A stretch of 64,000 nt of DNA from NCBI GenBank assembly GCA_010279815.1, contig QEOQ01000226.1, forward strand, positions 2,324,456 through 2,388,455, written 5' to 3'. The stretch comes from Brachionus plicatilis. Taxonomy: Eukaryota; Rotifera; Eurotatoria; Ploima; Brachionidae. This document shows, one piece after another, positions 26,122-36,383 of this stretch. A program made the position numbers and the translations under genes. The notes below the pieces were generated by a model. That model was not told the DNA's origin, did no database searches, and saw only the letters and a list, made by a program, of their open reading frames with translations. Position 1 is the stretch's first letter; each line of letters opens with the position of its first letter.

Positions 26122-26910
26122 ACGGGTGTCCAATAAAGCTTGTCCGAAATTTTAAATTAAAAAAAAAATATGAAAGGAATGTTTGTTTCAGATGAAATTT
26201 AACACAGATATAGAATGACTACTTATATATATAAAACATTTGAAATTTCGTTGATCTGAGAACCAGGTCACAAGGAACCCTGGTGACTTTGAATACCAGT
26301 CAATCCTAAAAATGTCCCCGAGGTTTTCATTTTTTACCTATATATTTTTATATATCAGTGAATAGAGAATTTTATCAGCTCTCTAATGACACCAAGGTCA
26401 AATTTTTCCAATTCTCTGTTCAAAAGATATTATCAAAAACATCCAAAAATCGCTAAAAATATATTAAGTTCAAAAAAAGGGGTTTTTGTGAATAAAATGT
26501 AATATCTTTTGAATGGAATGATATTTTTTTACCAAATTTTGTATGATTATAGTAAATACTCTATTTTACACAAAAAACTATGAATAATATTCTTCATGAA
26601 AATTTAAGACACTCCATTACCATTTTATAACTAAAAGTGTCTCTCTTTAAAAATAATAATCCTGTTTCAAAAGTACTTTGAGTAAGAACGTGATTATACA
26701 CTTAAAAAATAGAAAAATGAATCAAGTTTAAGATTTAATGTTATATTAGTCACTGGTTAACTTAGTTTACTAAATTCTGCATTTGAAAGTTGTCTTTTTT
26801 AAGTCAATTCTAAAAAAAATTGAATTTGAATTCTAAAGCATTAAAACATCAATTAAAAGTAATAAAAAATTATTTTTAAATAAATTATTTTAAAACCAGT
26901 CTAAAAAATG
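26122..26910. repeat. Left ~789-bp terminal inverted repeat of the mariner element
   Basis: It runs from acgggtgtcc to ccagtctaaaaaatg and is matched in reverse by 28230-29019. Beyond aaaaaatg the two arms diverge at once, which gives a sharp inner boundary. Confidence 0.88.
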
Positions 26911-26983
26911 ATCTGATTCATTCCTTGTGTTATTAGTAACTAGTGTTTCCATAATTTTGAATTCGAAAAAATGAATTTTTTAA

Positions 26984-28232
26984 TCAAGTTTTACTTTTTA
27001 TTTTTTTAAGGTTATTGAAAAATTTTTTGTTACAATAATAGCCCTTACAATTTTCTACTTTACGAAGTCTAGAATCGAACGATTCTATTGCTTTTTTAAT
27101 TTCATCTATGGGAACTCTCTCGGCGGCTTTTCTTATCTCTTCTTGGAAATTTTCCCTTGTCGAATAACATTTTTTCTTCATTCTAGTTACGATTGCGTTC
27201 CATAAGTAAAAATCACACGGATTTAAGTCAGGAGAATTTGGTGGCCATTTATCTTTTCCAATAAAGCAATGTAAATTATTTTGACAATATCTTTAGCAAA
27301 TATTCGCTGTGTGGGGCTTCGCTCCATCTTGTTGAAATACCCATTTAAAGTTACCACATAATCTATTCCCTTCGCGTTTTGCAAAAGGTAATATTCTGAA
27401 CTTATAATATTTTGAATCTATTGTTTCACCTTATCATGAAATTTTTAAAAATATTATTGAACATTTTATTAAAAATTTATTACCATCTTTTATAAAATAT
27501 GGTTTAGTTAAGCCAAACTTGGTCATACCCATTCAAACCATTACAGATAAAGGATGTTTAGAAACAGCATAGACTCCTAAAAACAAATATCAAGTTGAAC
27601 GTACAGCTAAATACTCAATAAAGTAAATCAATTACCGCCATTTAGATCAGCTTCATCCCTAGATATTGCATAGGTACGAATATTTTGTTTGTTTAAACCT
27701 CCATAACTCCATAACCTCCATGTATAGTGAAAATCTTTTCATCAGAAAACATAACTGGAAGATTCCTGAATACTTTTTTTTTATTTTTACGACAAAATTG
27801 GGTGAATCGCAAACGTTTGGAAACATGATTTTGTGTTAGTAAAGGTATAATTCGCTTTTTATATGCCTTTCAAATAATAAGTTTACTAAGTTAAAAATAT
27901 TCCCAGTTAATCACCTTTAAGTTAAACTGCTTTATAATCCCAGAGACTGTTCCTAGCGAGATCGAAAGTTTGCGACTAATTAATCGTTGGGAATAAGTTT
28001 TTACAAGTCGTTTAACTCTGTTTCTATTTATATGATTAGAAGCAGTAATAGGACGTCCAGGCGATACATTGTGTTGAACTTTACCAAAGTCTCTAAATTC
28101 CTTTGTCCACCTTGAAACAGTTCTTTCTGACACTTTACAAGCCAAAATTTCAGTAATTTCCTGATTAGACTTCCCAATCTTAAAGTGCTCAATAACTAGC
28201 TCTCTCAAAGCATTTGGTTTCGGTTTACCCAT
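26984..28232 (-). pseudogene. Mariner-type transposase remnant (DD37D-like)
   Basis: The gene reads from ATG at 28232. The first 112 codons are intact and form the helix-turn-helix DNA-binding part, with HFKIGKSNQEI, SERTVSRW, SPGRP and LISRKLSISLGTVSGIIKQF. Downstream the frame is broken by stops and frameshifts. The catalytic blocks remain: FSDEKIFTIHGG near 27745, NKQNIRTYAISRDEA near 27680, FQQDGAKPHTA near 27330, WPPNSPDLNPCDFYLW near 27220, and an open tail of 65 codons at 26984-27181. Counting across the second and third Asp gives 37 residues if the TAA near 27300 is ignored, which is the spacing of the maT group. This copy cannot make a full transposase. Confidence 0.85.
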
Positions 28233-29019
28233 TTTTTAGACTGGTTTTAAAATAATTTATTTAAAAATAATTTTTTATTACTTTTAATTGATGTTTTAAT
28301 GCTTTAGAATTCAAATTCAATTTTTTTTAGAATTGACTTAAAAAAGACAACTTTCAAATGCAGAATTTAGTAAACTAAGTTAACCAGTGACTAATATAAC
28401 ATTAAATCTTAAACTTGATTCATTTTTCTATTTTTTAAGTGTATAATCACGTTCTTACTCAAAGTACTTTTGAAACAGGATTATTATTTTTAAAGAGAGA
28501 CACTTTTAGTTATAAAATGGTAATGGAGTGTCTTAAATTTTCATGAAGAATATTATTCATAGTTTTTTGTGTAAAATAGAGTATTTACTATAATCATACA
28601 AAATTTGGTAAAAAAATATCATTCCATTCAAAAGATATTACATTTTATTCACAAAAACCCCTTTTTTTGAACTTAATATATTTTTAGCGATTTTTGGATG
28701 TTTTTGATAATATCTTTTGAACAGAGAATTGGAAAAATTTGACCTTGGTGTCATTAGAGAGCTGATAAAATTCTCTATTCACTGATATATAAAAATATAT
28801 AGGTAAAAAATGAAAACCTCGGGGACATTTTTAGGATTGACTGGTATTCAAAGTCACCAGGGTTCCTTGTGACCTGGTTCTCAGATCAACGAAATTTCAA
28901 ATGTTTTATATATATAAGTAGTCATTCTATATCTGTGTTAAATTTCATCTGAAACAAACATTCCTTTCATATTTTTTTTTTTAATTTAAAATTTCGGACA
29001 AGCTTTATTGGACACCCGT
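28230..29019. repeat. Right ~790-bp terminal inverted repeat of the mariner element
   Basis: This is the reverse complement of 26122-26910. Its inner end supplies the transposase start codon (cat at 28230-28232), so the left arm also carries an ATG, followed there by unrelated sequence. Confidence 0.88.
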
Positions 29020-29244
29020 TATTTTAACTAAATACTCTAACTAATATGAAAAATTAATATAATTTACATAAACAAAATATGGATGTACGGATTAAAACTT
29101 AATTGCGTAAAACAAGCTTCTTCTTGAGACGTCCAGAATTCTATTGAACTAATTAATTTGATTAATTTTATCAATAATTACAATTAATGTGAAAAATTAA
29201 AATTAAAATTTTTATTTAAGAAAAATTATTTACAAAAATAATCT

Positions 29245-29562
29245 TTATTTTCTTTTGTGAGATTGATTTAATCGTTTTGATTTACTTGACGTTGAGCCAA
29301 TATCGATGCCTCTTATTTTACTAGAAATTAATTTAAATAAACTCGGCTCTTTTCCTTCAGGTTTTTTAATTCTTCGATCTGGAATAAAAGTTGGAGCAAT
29401 ATTTAAATTATTCTGTTTGAGACGTTTTTCCTCATAATTTTCTAACATCGGATCAGGCTTATTCAAGTCAATCTCAACCTCTTTAACTATATTTCCATAA
29501 TCAGATTTTTGAATGTTTAGCTCAAGAGTATCGGTCTCTTTTACGTATTTGACTGGTTCCAT
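29245..29562 (-). CDS. Small uncharacterised 105-residue protein
   Basis: I do not recognise this gene. It is a single open frame on the minus strand starting at an ATG in good context (AAAATGG), with an in-frame stop upstream. An AATAAA signal follows a few bases after the stop (about 29237-29242 on the minus strand), and an AATAAA so close to the stop suggests a very short 3' UTR. The protein is highly charged and hydrophilic: an acidic first half (VEIDLNKPDPMLENYEEKRL), then PTFIPDRRIKKPEGKEPSLF, and a basic Ser/Lys-rich tail ending SHKRK that could be a nuclear localisation signal. There is no signal peptide or membrane segment. It lies just outside the mariner element. It could also be the last exon of a longer gene, though no acceptor is obvious. 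Confidence 0.6.
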   Translation of the reverse strand: MEPVKYVKETDTLELNIQKSDYGNIVKEVEIDLNKPDPMLENYEEKRLKQNNLNIAPTFIPDRRIKKPEGKEPSLFKLISSKIRGIDIGSTSSKSKRLNQSHKRK

Positions 29563-31490
29563 TTTGATATTTATTTACCAAGCACAAAAATATTTTATTC
29601 ATAAAATGGCGTGATCTTTTTCTAAATTTACCTTTTTATGATTATTTTCAATTACTTTGTAAGTAATTAAATATTCTAAATTCAACAACCAAAAATTAAG
29701 ATTTTCTATAATTGAAAATACGAAAATAAATTCCAAAAAATTAATACTGTTATTAATCACCTTCCTATACCAAAAATCTCAAATTTTGTATTATGCAAAA
29801 AATAAATAAAGAGTGCTGTTCGTATAAGAACTAGATTTAATTTCCCGAATATAATTGAATTTATAATTATATTTTTTAAATTGAATTTAAATTTTCGACT
29901 CCTGTTAGGGATATTTTCTCAACTCTGTACTTTCTGTATACATTTTTTTATTTAAAAAATAAATTAAATTAATTCTAATGATTAAATGAAAAAAGGGATC
30001 TTGTGAAATTGATAGTTTAAGAAAAAAATGTTAAAAATATAATTATTGTGATAATAGTGTTTTATTATAAAAATTTATCATAAGCAAGTTAAGTAACTCC
30101 AATTCATTTAAAAATAATTCGAGACTTTTCTTGAAAAGTCTACATAAGGTCTTTTTAATTTAAATCTGTTATTTGTTCAATTCCGGCTAGAGTCATAAGT
30201 TTAAATCAGTTTTTTGATGTAAAATTTAAAAGTAAAATCTTCTCACATAGAGTTCAAAAGTTGTTTTGGAATGTAGAAAATCTACATCTAAAATTTGATG
30301 AATTCGACTACAATAAAATATAATGAATTTAAATTATATATTTTTCAGACTTTATTTAAAAAAAAACTAAATTTAAATTTTGATAAAAATTTTTATGATT
30401 AGTACCTTATCCTTTTTTTTAATGACTTATTTATGTAGAACATTGGGATTTAGTTTTTAATCAATTTTAAGGTTAAATTTTTTTTATTTTTAAGAAAACT
30501 GTGGCCAAATAGTTTGAGTTTTTTCTTTAAAAATTTTTAATTATATTAAATCAAAAGTTTGTAACTCATCTATAAATTACTAAAAAGATCTCCTTTTTAA
30601 AATCTTATTTTACTAAAATTGATAATTTTTATTAATGGACACCTGAAATAATTATTTTGGAAACTAATATTAATTAAGTTGATCTCAATAATTTATTAAT
30701 TTGGACTCATAATTTATTAATGCTAATTAAATGTTAGATTAATTTTGATTTAATAATTTATTAATGTCAATTAAATGTTAGTTTAATTTTCTTTACATTT
30801 ATTTAAAAGTGATTTTTAATATATAAAAAAATTAAAAGAAAAAGTAATAAAAATAAAAAACTTTTTGTTTTGTCTTGGCTCTTTTTTTGGCTTCTTTATT
30901 TTCGTCCATTTTAAAATGTAAAGGATGTTATACTATATTATTTAAATCAATTCAAACATTAATATTAATATCTAAAAATAAACTCTTTGAATTGATCATC
31001 AACTTCAAAATACCTATGAATCACAACAAGTATATTCAATTCTTTTTTGTATTGGGGCAAAAGTCTGAGAAGCATAACCATGATCCTTCTGTCCAAAGAG
31101 GATATTGAAGATTACTCAAAATGCTTAAACAATTGACAGTGAAGTCAGCAAGCCATTACCTAGCTATTCAACGCAAAAACAAAAGTAAATTTCTCTGAGT
31201 ACTGCCAACAGAGTTATGCGAGATCAGATTCCAAACCAGATACAACAACAATCGCTACAGCCCTTAATAGAAACGAGACAGGACTTTGCTGGTATAAGGA
31301 ACCACGGAGCTGACGATGGAAGGGTGTAATTATTTTATTATTTACAAGTAGTGATTTGGTTGAAGCAAATAAATCATTCCAAAAAAATTTAGTTTCTTAT
31401 TTGTTAGTCCCTTTTCCTTTTGAATCAAATTGCGAATGTTTATCTAAATTTAAATGTAAAACTTGAAGTTATAAACACAAAGTTTTATAA
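29563..31490. other. Intergenic region with a possible retroelement scrap
   Basis: Mostly AT-rich without genes. A patch at 31085-31325 is less AT-rich. Between about 31187 and 31318 it has a 43-codon open frame ending NRNETGLCWYKEPRS, whose LCWY pattern resembles the gag region of LTR retroelements. A different frame just before it (ILLSKEDIEDYSKCLNN) is also open. No complete gene can be built. Confidence 0.35.
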
Positions 31491-31767
31491 CTTAAACAAA
31501 GAACTCATATTAATCAAGATAAAATTCTCTACAAATCGATATATCATACAGGTATTCGAATTTTTTTGACAACCGAGGACAATTTTGGGTCAGGGTATGT
31601 GTCACACTTGAGCATGCGAAAAAACAAAAAATTTGAAAATCCAACCTAACCCACGAAATACAAATTGTAAATTTCAAGCATAATTTATTATAATCAAAGC
31701 GATTTTTTAAAAAAAACGAGATCAACTGTCGCAAACAATCGATTTTAAGCAAATTACCAGTAATAAA

Positions 31768-32262
31768 ATGACACATGACATAAGGATTAAAAAGAAAGCA
31801 CAAAAAAATTCAAAACACTTGGAAAAACAAGTAAGTACATTTCATTTTTTCTCTTCCTTATCGCATGTGAATGGAAATAGCGAACTCAACGCGAAAAATC
31901 TCCAACTTGCAATCGTAAAATTAATTGACGATGAGAATGAAGAAAGACGTAAACGTAGAAATCAAGTCACGATACTCGGCATTCATTCGAATACGTATAA
32001 AAATGAACTCTACGCGATCGATCGTTTATTTAAATATTTAAAACAAGAACCGCCATTACAAATTACTCGACTCAACCCGAAATCTCAGCAAAATTTCCCT
32101 GGTCCAATAATTTGTGAATTAAGGAATAAATACAATGTAGAGAAAATTATAAAAAACTCATTTAGATTGAGGTCAAATTATGAATTTAAAAATGTGTACA
32201 TTAACAAAAATTTGACTGTAAATCAGCGAATAATAGAATCAGAAAAAGAAAGAATAAATTGA
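31768..32262 (+). CDS. LINE ORF1-like RNA-binding protein
   Basis: This 164-residue frame starts MTHDIRIKKK and contains DENEERRKRRNQVTILGI (about 52-69). That motif matches the ERRKRRNN-IxGL start of the RRM-like domain found in ORF1 proteins of many LINEs. The later part, PGPIICELRNKYNVEKII and then YINKNLTVNQRI, fits the rest of that domain. It ends with TGA at 32260-32262, but the next frame (-1 relative) is already open upstream of this stop and continues into the linker and protease. A one-base slip, either programmed or a mutation, would therefore fuse the two. The role in the family is RNA binding and chaperoning of the element transcript. Confidence 0.75.
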   Translation: MTHDIRIKKKAQKNSKHLEKQVSTFHFFSSLSHVNGNSELNAKNLQLAIVKLIDDENEERRKRRNQVTILGIHSNTYKNELYAIDRLFKYLKQEPPLQITRLNPKSQQNFPGPIICELRNKYNVEKIIKNSFRLRSNYEFKNVYINKNLTVNQRIIESEKERIN

Positions 32263-33236
32263 ATCAAAGTTTAAACCACTCAACAAGTGACTCCAAAACC
32301 ACCAACAAGCCACTGCAAAATGATTCAAATTCTGATCCAAAATCATCCTCGTCAAGCTCAAAACAGTCCAACCGGACCATCGCCACGACCACTTTGAACT
32401 CAACGAAAATGAAATTGAATCAAAGTTTAAACCACTCAACAAGTGACTCCAAAACCACCAACAAGCCACTGCAAAATGATTCAAATTCTGATCTAAAATC
32501 ATCCTCGTCAAGCTCAAAACAGTCCAGCCGGACCATCGCCACGACCACTTTGAACTCCGAAAATCATGATGACATTCCAACACTTTTCATTGAACTTGAT
32601 GAATCCATAAACACAGTCGGCGAAAATGATGTTGTAGTAAAAACGAAAAATTTTTATGTCTATAGAAATGATATACTTTCAATTCACAATCCCAATAGCT
32701 TGAATGATACAATCATTAATTTTTACTTTGATTTATTGGCTAAAAACAGCAAATCTAGATGCTTTTCAATGTCTTCATTTTCCTTTTTAAAATCGCATAA
32801 TTCTTCTTAATTATTGAAGTGGTATGCAAAAAATAAAAATGATAATTTCGACTTATTTCTTATACCTTTTTTTGACGAGACCAAAAATCACTGGTCATTA
32901 ATTATCATTAACACCACTAAACGATGCATACTTCACTACGACTCACTTTTCGAATCTTCTCTTGAGTTAATAAGAACCGTTAAAAATGAAATGTCAAATT
33001 TATTCGCTCAATTAAAAAATATTAAAAACTGGACTCATTCAAACAAGCAAAAATTAACAATTCCAAAACAAGATAATTCATATGACTGTGGAGCATTTAT
33101 ATGTCTATTTGCAAGACTAATTGCACTTTTAAAGCCAACTGATTTCACACAACAAGATATTCCCCAATTCAGAAAACATTTGGAGCTTGAAATAATGGAG
33201 TGTGAATTAAAAAATTTCAAAGATGAGAATATTTGA
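32259..33236 (+). pseudogene. LINE linker plus Ulp1 (C48) cysteine protease domain, one in-frame stop
   Basis: The frame opens in a Ser/Asn/Lys-rich linker containing two copies of a 52-codon unit. The protease domain starts near 32640 with NPNSLNDTIINFYFDLL, the substrate-binding front of Ulp1/SENP proteins. The catalytic residues are all present: His in NHWSLI (about 32890), Asp in LHYDSL (about 32940), Gln in PKQDNSYDCG, and Cys in DCGAFIC (about 33088). The reading frame is interrupted by a single TAA at 32808-32810 inside the domain, with the same frame open on both sides. Either this copy is freshly inactivated or the stop is read through. Ulp1 enzymes cleave SUMO-like modifiers; what it does for the retroelement is unknown. 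Confidence 0.85.
32261..32557 (+). repeat. 156-bp tandem duplication in the LINE linker
   Basis: The first unit starts at 32261 (gaatcaaagtttaaacc) and the second at 32417, with almost identical sequence up to 32557. The unit is 52 codons, so the frame is kept. It encodes NQSLNHSTSDSKTTNKPLQN and onwards, a low-complexity linker. The two units differ by only a few bases, so the duplication is recent. Confidence 0.88.
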
Positions 33237-33254
33237 CTAGTCAAACAAAATATC

Positions 33255-36200
33255 ATGAACTCGGCGCGACTTGAAAAAAAAAAAAAAGATTCATCAATGT
33301 TAGAGGATCTAATAAGATTTTCAAAAACAAACTTTAATATACTTCATTTAAATATCAATTCAATAAAAAAAAAAGCGTTTGACGTTCAAGAAATTTTGTT
33401 AAAAGCACAATTCGACATTGTTTGTATAAGCGAAACTCGCCTTGATTGTACAGTACCTTCAAAGCCATTTCACAATTCCAGCTACAAACTTTTTAGGTAT
33501 GACAGGCCATTAATCGACTCAAAAAATAAACCTGGAGGTGGAATTTTTGTTTATTCAAAACACAATATAAACGTACTTAGCCACAAAACAAGCAATTCAA
33601 ATTTTGAATATATATTTCTTCAGTTTCAATCAACAAAAAAGTGTCTCCCAATAAATTTTATCTGTAGCTATAAACCACCAGATTTTTGTCAAGAAGCATA
33701 TCTTGAAAATTTAGACGAGCTTATATTTTCACTTAATCTTGACTTACCTTTATTTATTGTTGGAGACCTTAACATGAACTTACTAAACGAAACAAATAAA
33801 AACTTAAAAGACTTCATTATTTCGAACGGACTTGTAAACTATGTTACCGAAACAACAAGGACCATGACGAAATTTTATCAAAATGCATGCGAATCAAATA
33901 CTTCTAGCACTCTCATTGATGTTGTACTCCATAATGGAACATTTGTAAAAGACTGTAAAGTCTTTAAATGTTCGTTTAGTGATCACGACTTGATATCCAT
34001 AAAGTTAACATTCCCACCAAAGAAAAAGAATCGATTATTTATAACAGGGCGTAAACTGAATGAAGCTAGCTTGAGCACAATCACATACGAAATTAACAAG
34101 CTAAATCTCAAAAACATGTACAGCGAAAACATAGAACAAATGTGGCAACGATTCAAGACCTCTATTTCGCAAATTACTGACAAATACGCACCTGAAACAA
34201 AAATTTATTTAAAAGAATTCGAATTTCCTTGGATTGATGAAAAGCTTATTCAAGTGAGAAAAAATCGTGATTTACTTTATAAAGAGCTTGTAAAAAATAA
34301 ATTAAACGAAAATATCGATGAATTGGCAAACGAATTTAAATATTGGAAAAATTATTACGATAAATTATATGAACAAAAATTAATCGTATATTTTGAAAAA
34401 AAGAGCATGAGCGATTTTAAAAATAGCAAACACTTTTGGGACTTTTATTCAAGTTTTATCAAAATAAAATCTGACAAATCAAGTACCAATTATATTCCAA
34501 CAACAATGACAAATTTTGAATATTGTCTCAATGGCTATGATGAAATTACTGACGGTTTTAATCTTTTTTTTACAAGTATTAAGTCTGACTCGACTAAATC
34601 TATGGAGAATTGTCTAGAACAATGTGAAAGCCACTTTCAATCTTTAATCGAAAATGGAATATTTAAACCGAAAAAATTCAAATTTTGTTTAACAAATAGG
34701 CATGAAGTTGAAAAGTTAATTGATGAGCTTTCAGAAAACAGTGGACCTGGATGTGCAGGCATTCCTTCTAAGCTTATAAAAAGAGCTGCTAATATTATTT
34801 CACCATTCTTAGCAGGGCTATTTAATAAGTGTATAATTGACTGCCAAATACCGAGCGACTGGAAAACTGCAATCGTAACACCTCTGTTCAAAAATAAAGG
34901 CTCAGAAACGGATCTAAATAACTACAGATCAATATCAATTCTTCCACCAATCGCCAAAATATTTGAAAAAATTATCTACAGGCAAATGTTCAGCTATTTC
35001 AACTCTAACACGCTTTTGGTAGACAATCAACATGGTTTTAGACCAGGAAGAAGTTGCGAAACAGCCCTGCACAGCATCATCTCTCAAATGTTGAAAATAC
35101 TAAGCGATCGACAAATTGGTCTATACTTATTCATCGACTTCAAAAAAGCCTTTGACACCGTAGATTCTCGAATTTTATTAGCAAAACTAAACTGGTATGG
35201 TTTCGATAATAACTCGATAAGACTGTTACAAGACTATTTCACAACTCGACAACAACAAGTAAAAATTGACAATCATTTATCGTCTTCTCGTGAATTACGG
35301 CTCGGTGTCCCACAAGGAAGTGTCCTTGGTCCACTCTTATTTCTTATCTTTATAAATGACCTTGTTTTTTTCTTAGAGGAATTTCAGACCAAGTTATTTG
35401 CCGACGACACAACTTTGTCCCTAATCGATCTCGAAATCGAAAATCTATTGTCAAGATTCAAATTATCCATTAATAGGCTGACATTTTGGTGCGAATTTAA
35501 TCGCATTGATATCAATTGGAAAAAAACAGAGACTATGTTTATTTCTAAAAAAAGAAACATAAGTATACCAGAGTTCATTGAAATTGGAAACATACAAATC
35601 AAAGTGGTAAACTCATTCAAATTACTCGGTATCACACTAGATGATCAACTAAGCTTTCTGAAGCATGCAAAAAACCTTAAATTGGCAGTTAATCGAAGAT
35701 TATTTTCGATCGAACGCATTTATCACCTCTCATTTGAAGTAAAACTCCAGTTCTTTAAAACTTTTATCTTGCCTCATTTTGATTATTGCATGACACTCTT
35801 AATTTACTATCCAAAAGAGACAATACAGAAATTGGCAAATTACTACAATTTTTGCATTTACAAATTATTCAAAATCAATCCAATAATAAAAGATATGAAC
35901 GATTTTAACATGTTGAACTTACAGCTTGAGCGTTACAACCTGAACACGTTTGTTCATCGACTAATTTATCGTCTATCAACTTTTATTTACTATGTGTTTA
36001 ACAAACAAGTAATTCTAGAACTTAAATCAAGCTTTAAGTACAAATACGAGCACCAGTTTAATTACCAACTCCGTTACAGATATAGCTTAATAGTACCTTC
36101 AATCGGGAAATACAACAATTATTACAAAAATTCATTTCCGTATTTTTTTTCAAAACTCATCAATGAATTACTTATAGACGATTTAAAACTGAGCGAAAAT

Positions 36201-36299
36201 ACATTTAGAAAAAGAATCAAGAACAATATCAACTACCACTTTTTGGACTTTGTCAAACACTTCGAAAAATTTGATATAAAATACAAAATTTTCAATTAA
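33255..36299 (+). CDS. LINE AP-endonuclease/reverse transcriptase, intact
   Basis: An uninterrupted 1,014-codon frame starts 18 bases after the protease stop. The N-terminal AP-type endonuclease has ILHLNINSIKKK (about 29-40), CISETRLD (Glu60), VGDLNMNL (about 170) and FSDHDLISIK (about 240). The reverse transcriptase core spans about 530-800: TPLFKNKGSETDLNNYRSIS, HGFRPGRSC, LFIDFKKAFDTVDS, GVPQGSVLGPLLF, and the catalytic FADDT at residues 715-719, then FLGITLD-like LLGITLDDQL. The family nicks target DNA and copies its own RNA at the nick. The intact frame suggests the element was active recently. There is no RNase H or zinc-knuckle motif that I can see in the C-terminal 200 residues. Confidence 0.95.
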   Translation: MNSARLEKKKKDSSMLEDLIRFSKTNFNILHLNINSIKKKAFDVQEILLKAQFDIVCISETRLDCTVPSKPFHNSSYKLFRYDRPLIDSKNKPGGGIFVYSKHNINVLSHKTSNSNFEYIFLQFQSTKKCLPINFICSYKPPDFCQEAYLENLDELIFSLNLDLPLFIVGDLNMNLLNETNKNLKDFIISNGLVNYVTETTRTMTKFYQNACESNTSSTLIDVVLHNGTFVKDCKVFKCSFSDHDLISIKLTFPPKKKNRLFITGRKLNEASLSTITYEINKLNLKNMYSENIEQMWQRFKTSISQITDKYAPETKIYLKEFEFPWIDEKLIQVRKNRDLLYKELVKNKLNENIDELANEFKYWKNYYDKLYEQKLIVYFEKKSMSDFKNSKHFWDFYSSFIKIKSDKSSTNYIPTTMTNFEYCLNGYDEITDGFNLFFTSIKSDSTKSMENCLEQCESHFQSLIENGIFKPKKFKFCLTNRHEVEKLIDELSENSGPGCAGIPSKLIKRAANIISPFLAGLFNKCIIDCQIPSDWKTAIVTPLFKNKGSETDLNNYRSISILPPIAKIFEKIIYRQMFSYFNSNTLLVDNQHGFRPGRSCETALHSIISQMLKILSDRQIGLYLFIDFKKAFDTVDSRILLAKLNWYGFDNNSIRLLQDYFTTRQQQVKIDNHLSSSRELRLGVPQGSVLGPLLFLIFINDLVFFLEEFQTKLFADDTTLSLIDLEIENLLSRFKLSINRLTFWCEFNRIDINWKKTETMFISKKRNISIPEFIEIGNIQIKVVNSFKLLGITLDDQLSFLKHAKNLKLAVNRRLFSIERIYHLSFEVKLQFFKTFILPHFDYCMTLLIYYPKETIQKLANYYNFCIYKLFKINPIIKDMNDFNMLNLQLERYNLNTFVHRLIYRLSTFIYYVFNKQVILELKSSFKYKYEHQFNYQLRYRYSLIVPSIGKYNNYYKNSFPYFFSKLINELLIDDLKLSENTFRKRIKNNINYHFLDFVKHFEKFDIKYKIFN

Positions 36300-36339
36300 T
36301 TTTATTTATTTAAAATTTTTTTTTCTTTTAATAAATGGG

Positions 36340-36383
36340 TTCATCCGGCTCGTATGAGTCTTGGCGCAAGCCGTTCGGATGAA
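36340..36383 (+). other. Hairpin in the LINE 3' UTR
   Basis: ttcatccggct (36340-36350) pairs with agcc-gttcggatgaa (36369-36383), allowing a small bulge. A stem-loop just before the 3' end is common in LINEs and may be the recognition site for their reverse transcriptase. Confidence 0.55.

Larger units (their letters stand above)
26122..29019 (-). mobile_element. Tc1/mariner-type transposon with ~790-bp terminal inverted repeats
   Basis: The element starts acgggtgtccaataaagctt and ends with its reverse complement, flanked by TA at 26120-26121 and 29020-29021. The left inverted repeat is 26122-26910 and the right is 28230-29019. I found no clear mismatch over about 789 bases apart from possible differences in length of A/T runs. 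Between them is about 1.3 kb of transposase remnant on the minus strand. The ATG of the transposase is the inner edge of the right inverted repeat. Ordinary Tc1/mariner TIRs are tens to a few hundred bases, so these arms are remarkable. Confidence 0.9.

Noticed and set aside
32239..32583. A Trp/Ser-rich minus-strand frame with an internal repeat
   Set aside because: It is the antisense of the duplicated LINE linker, which is coding on the plus strand.
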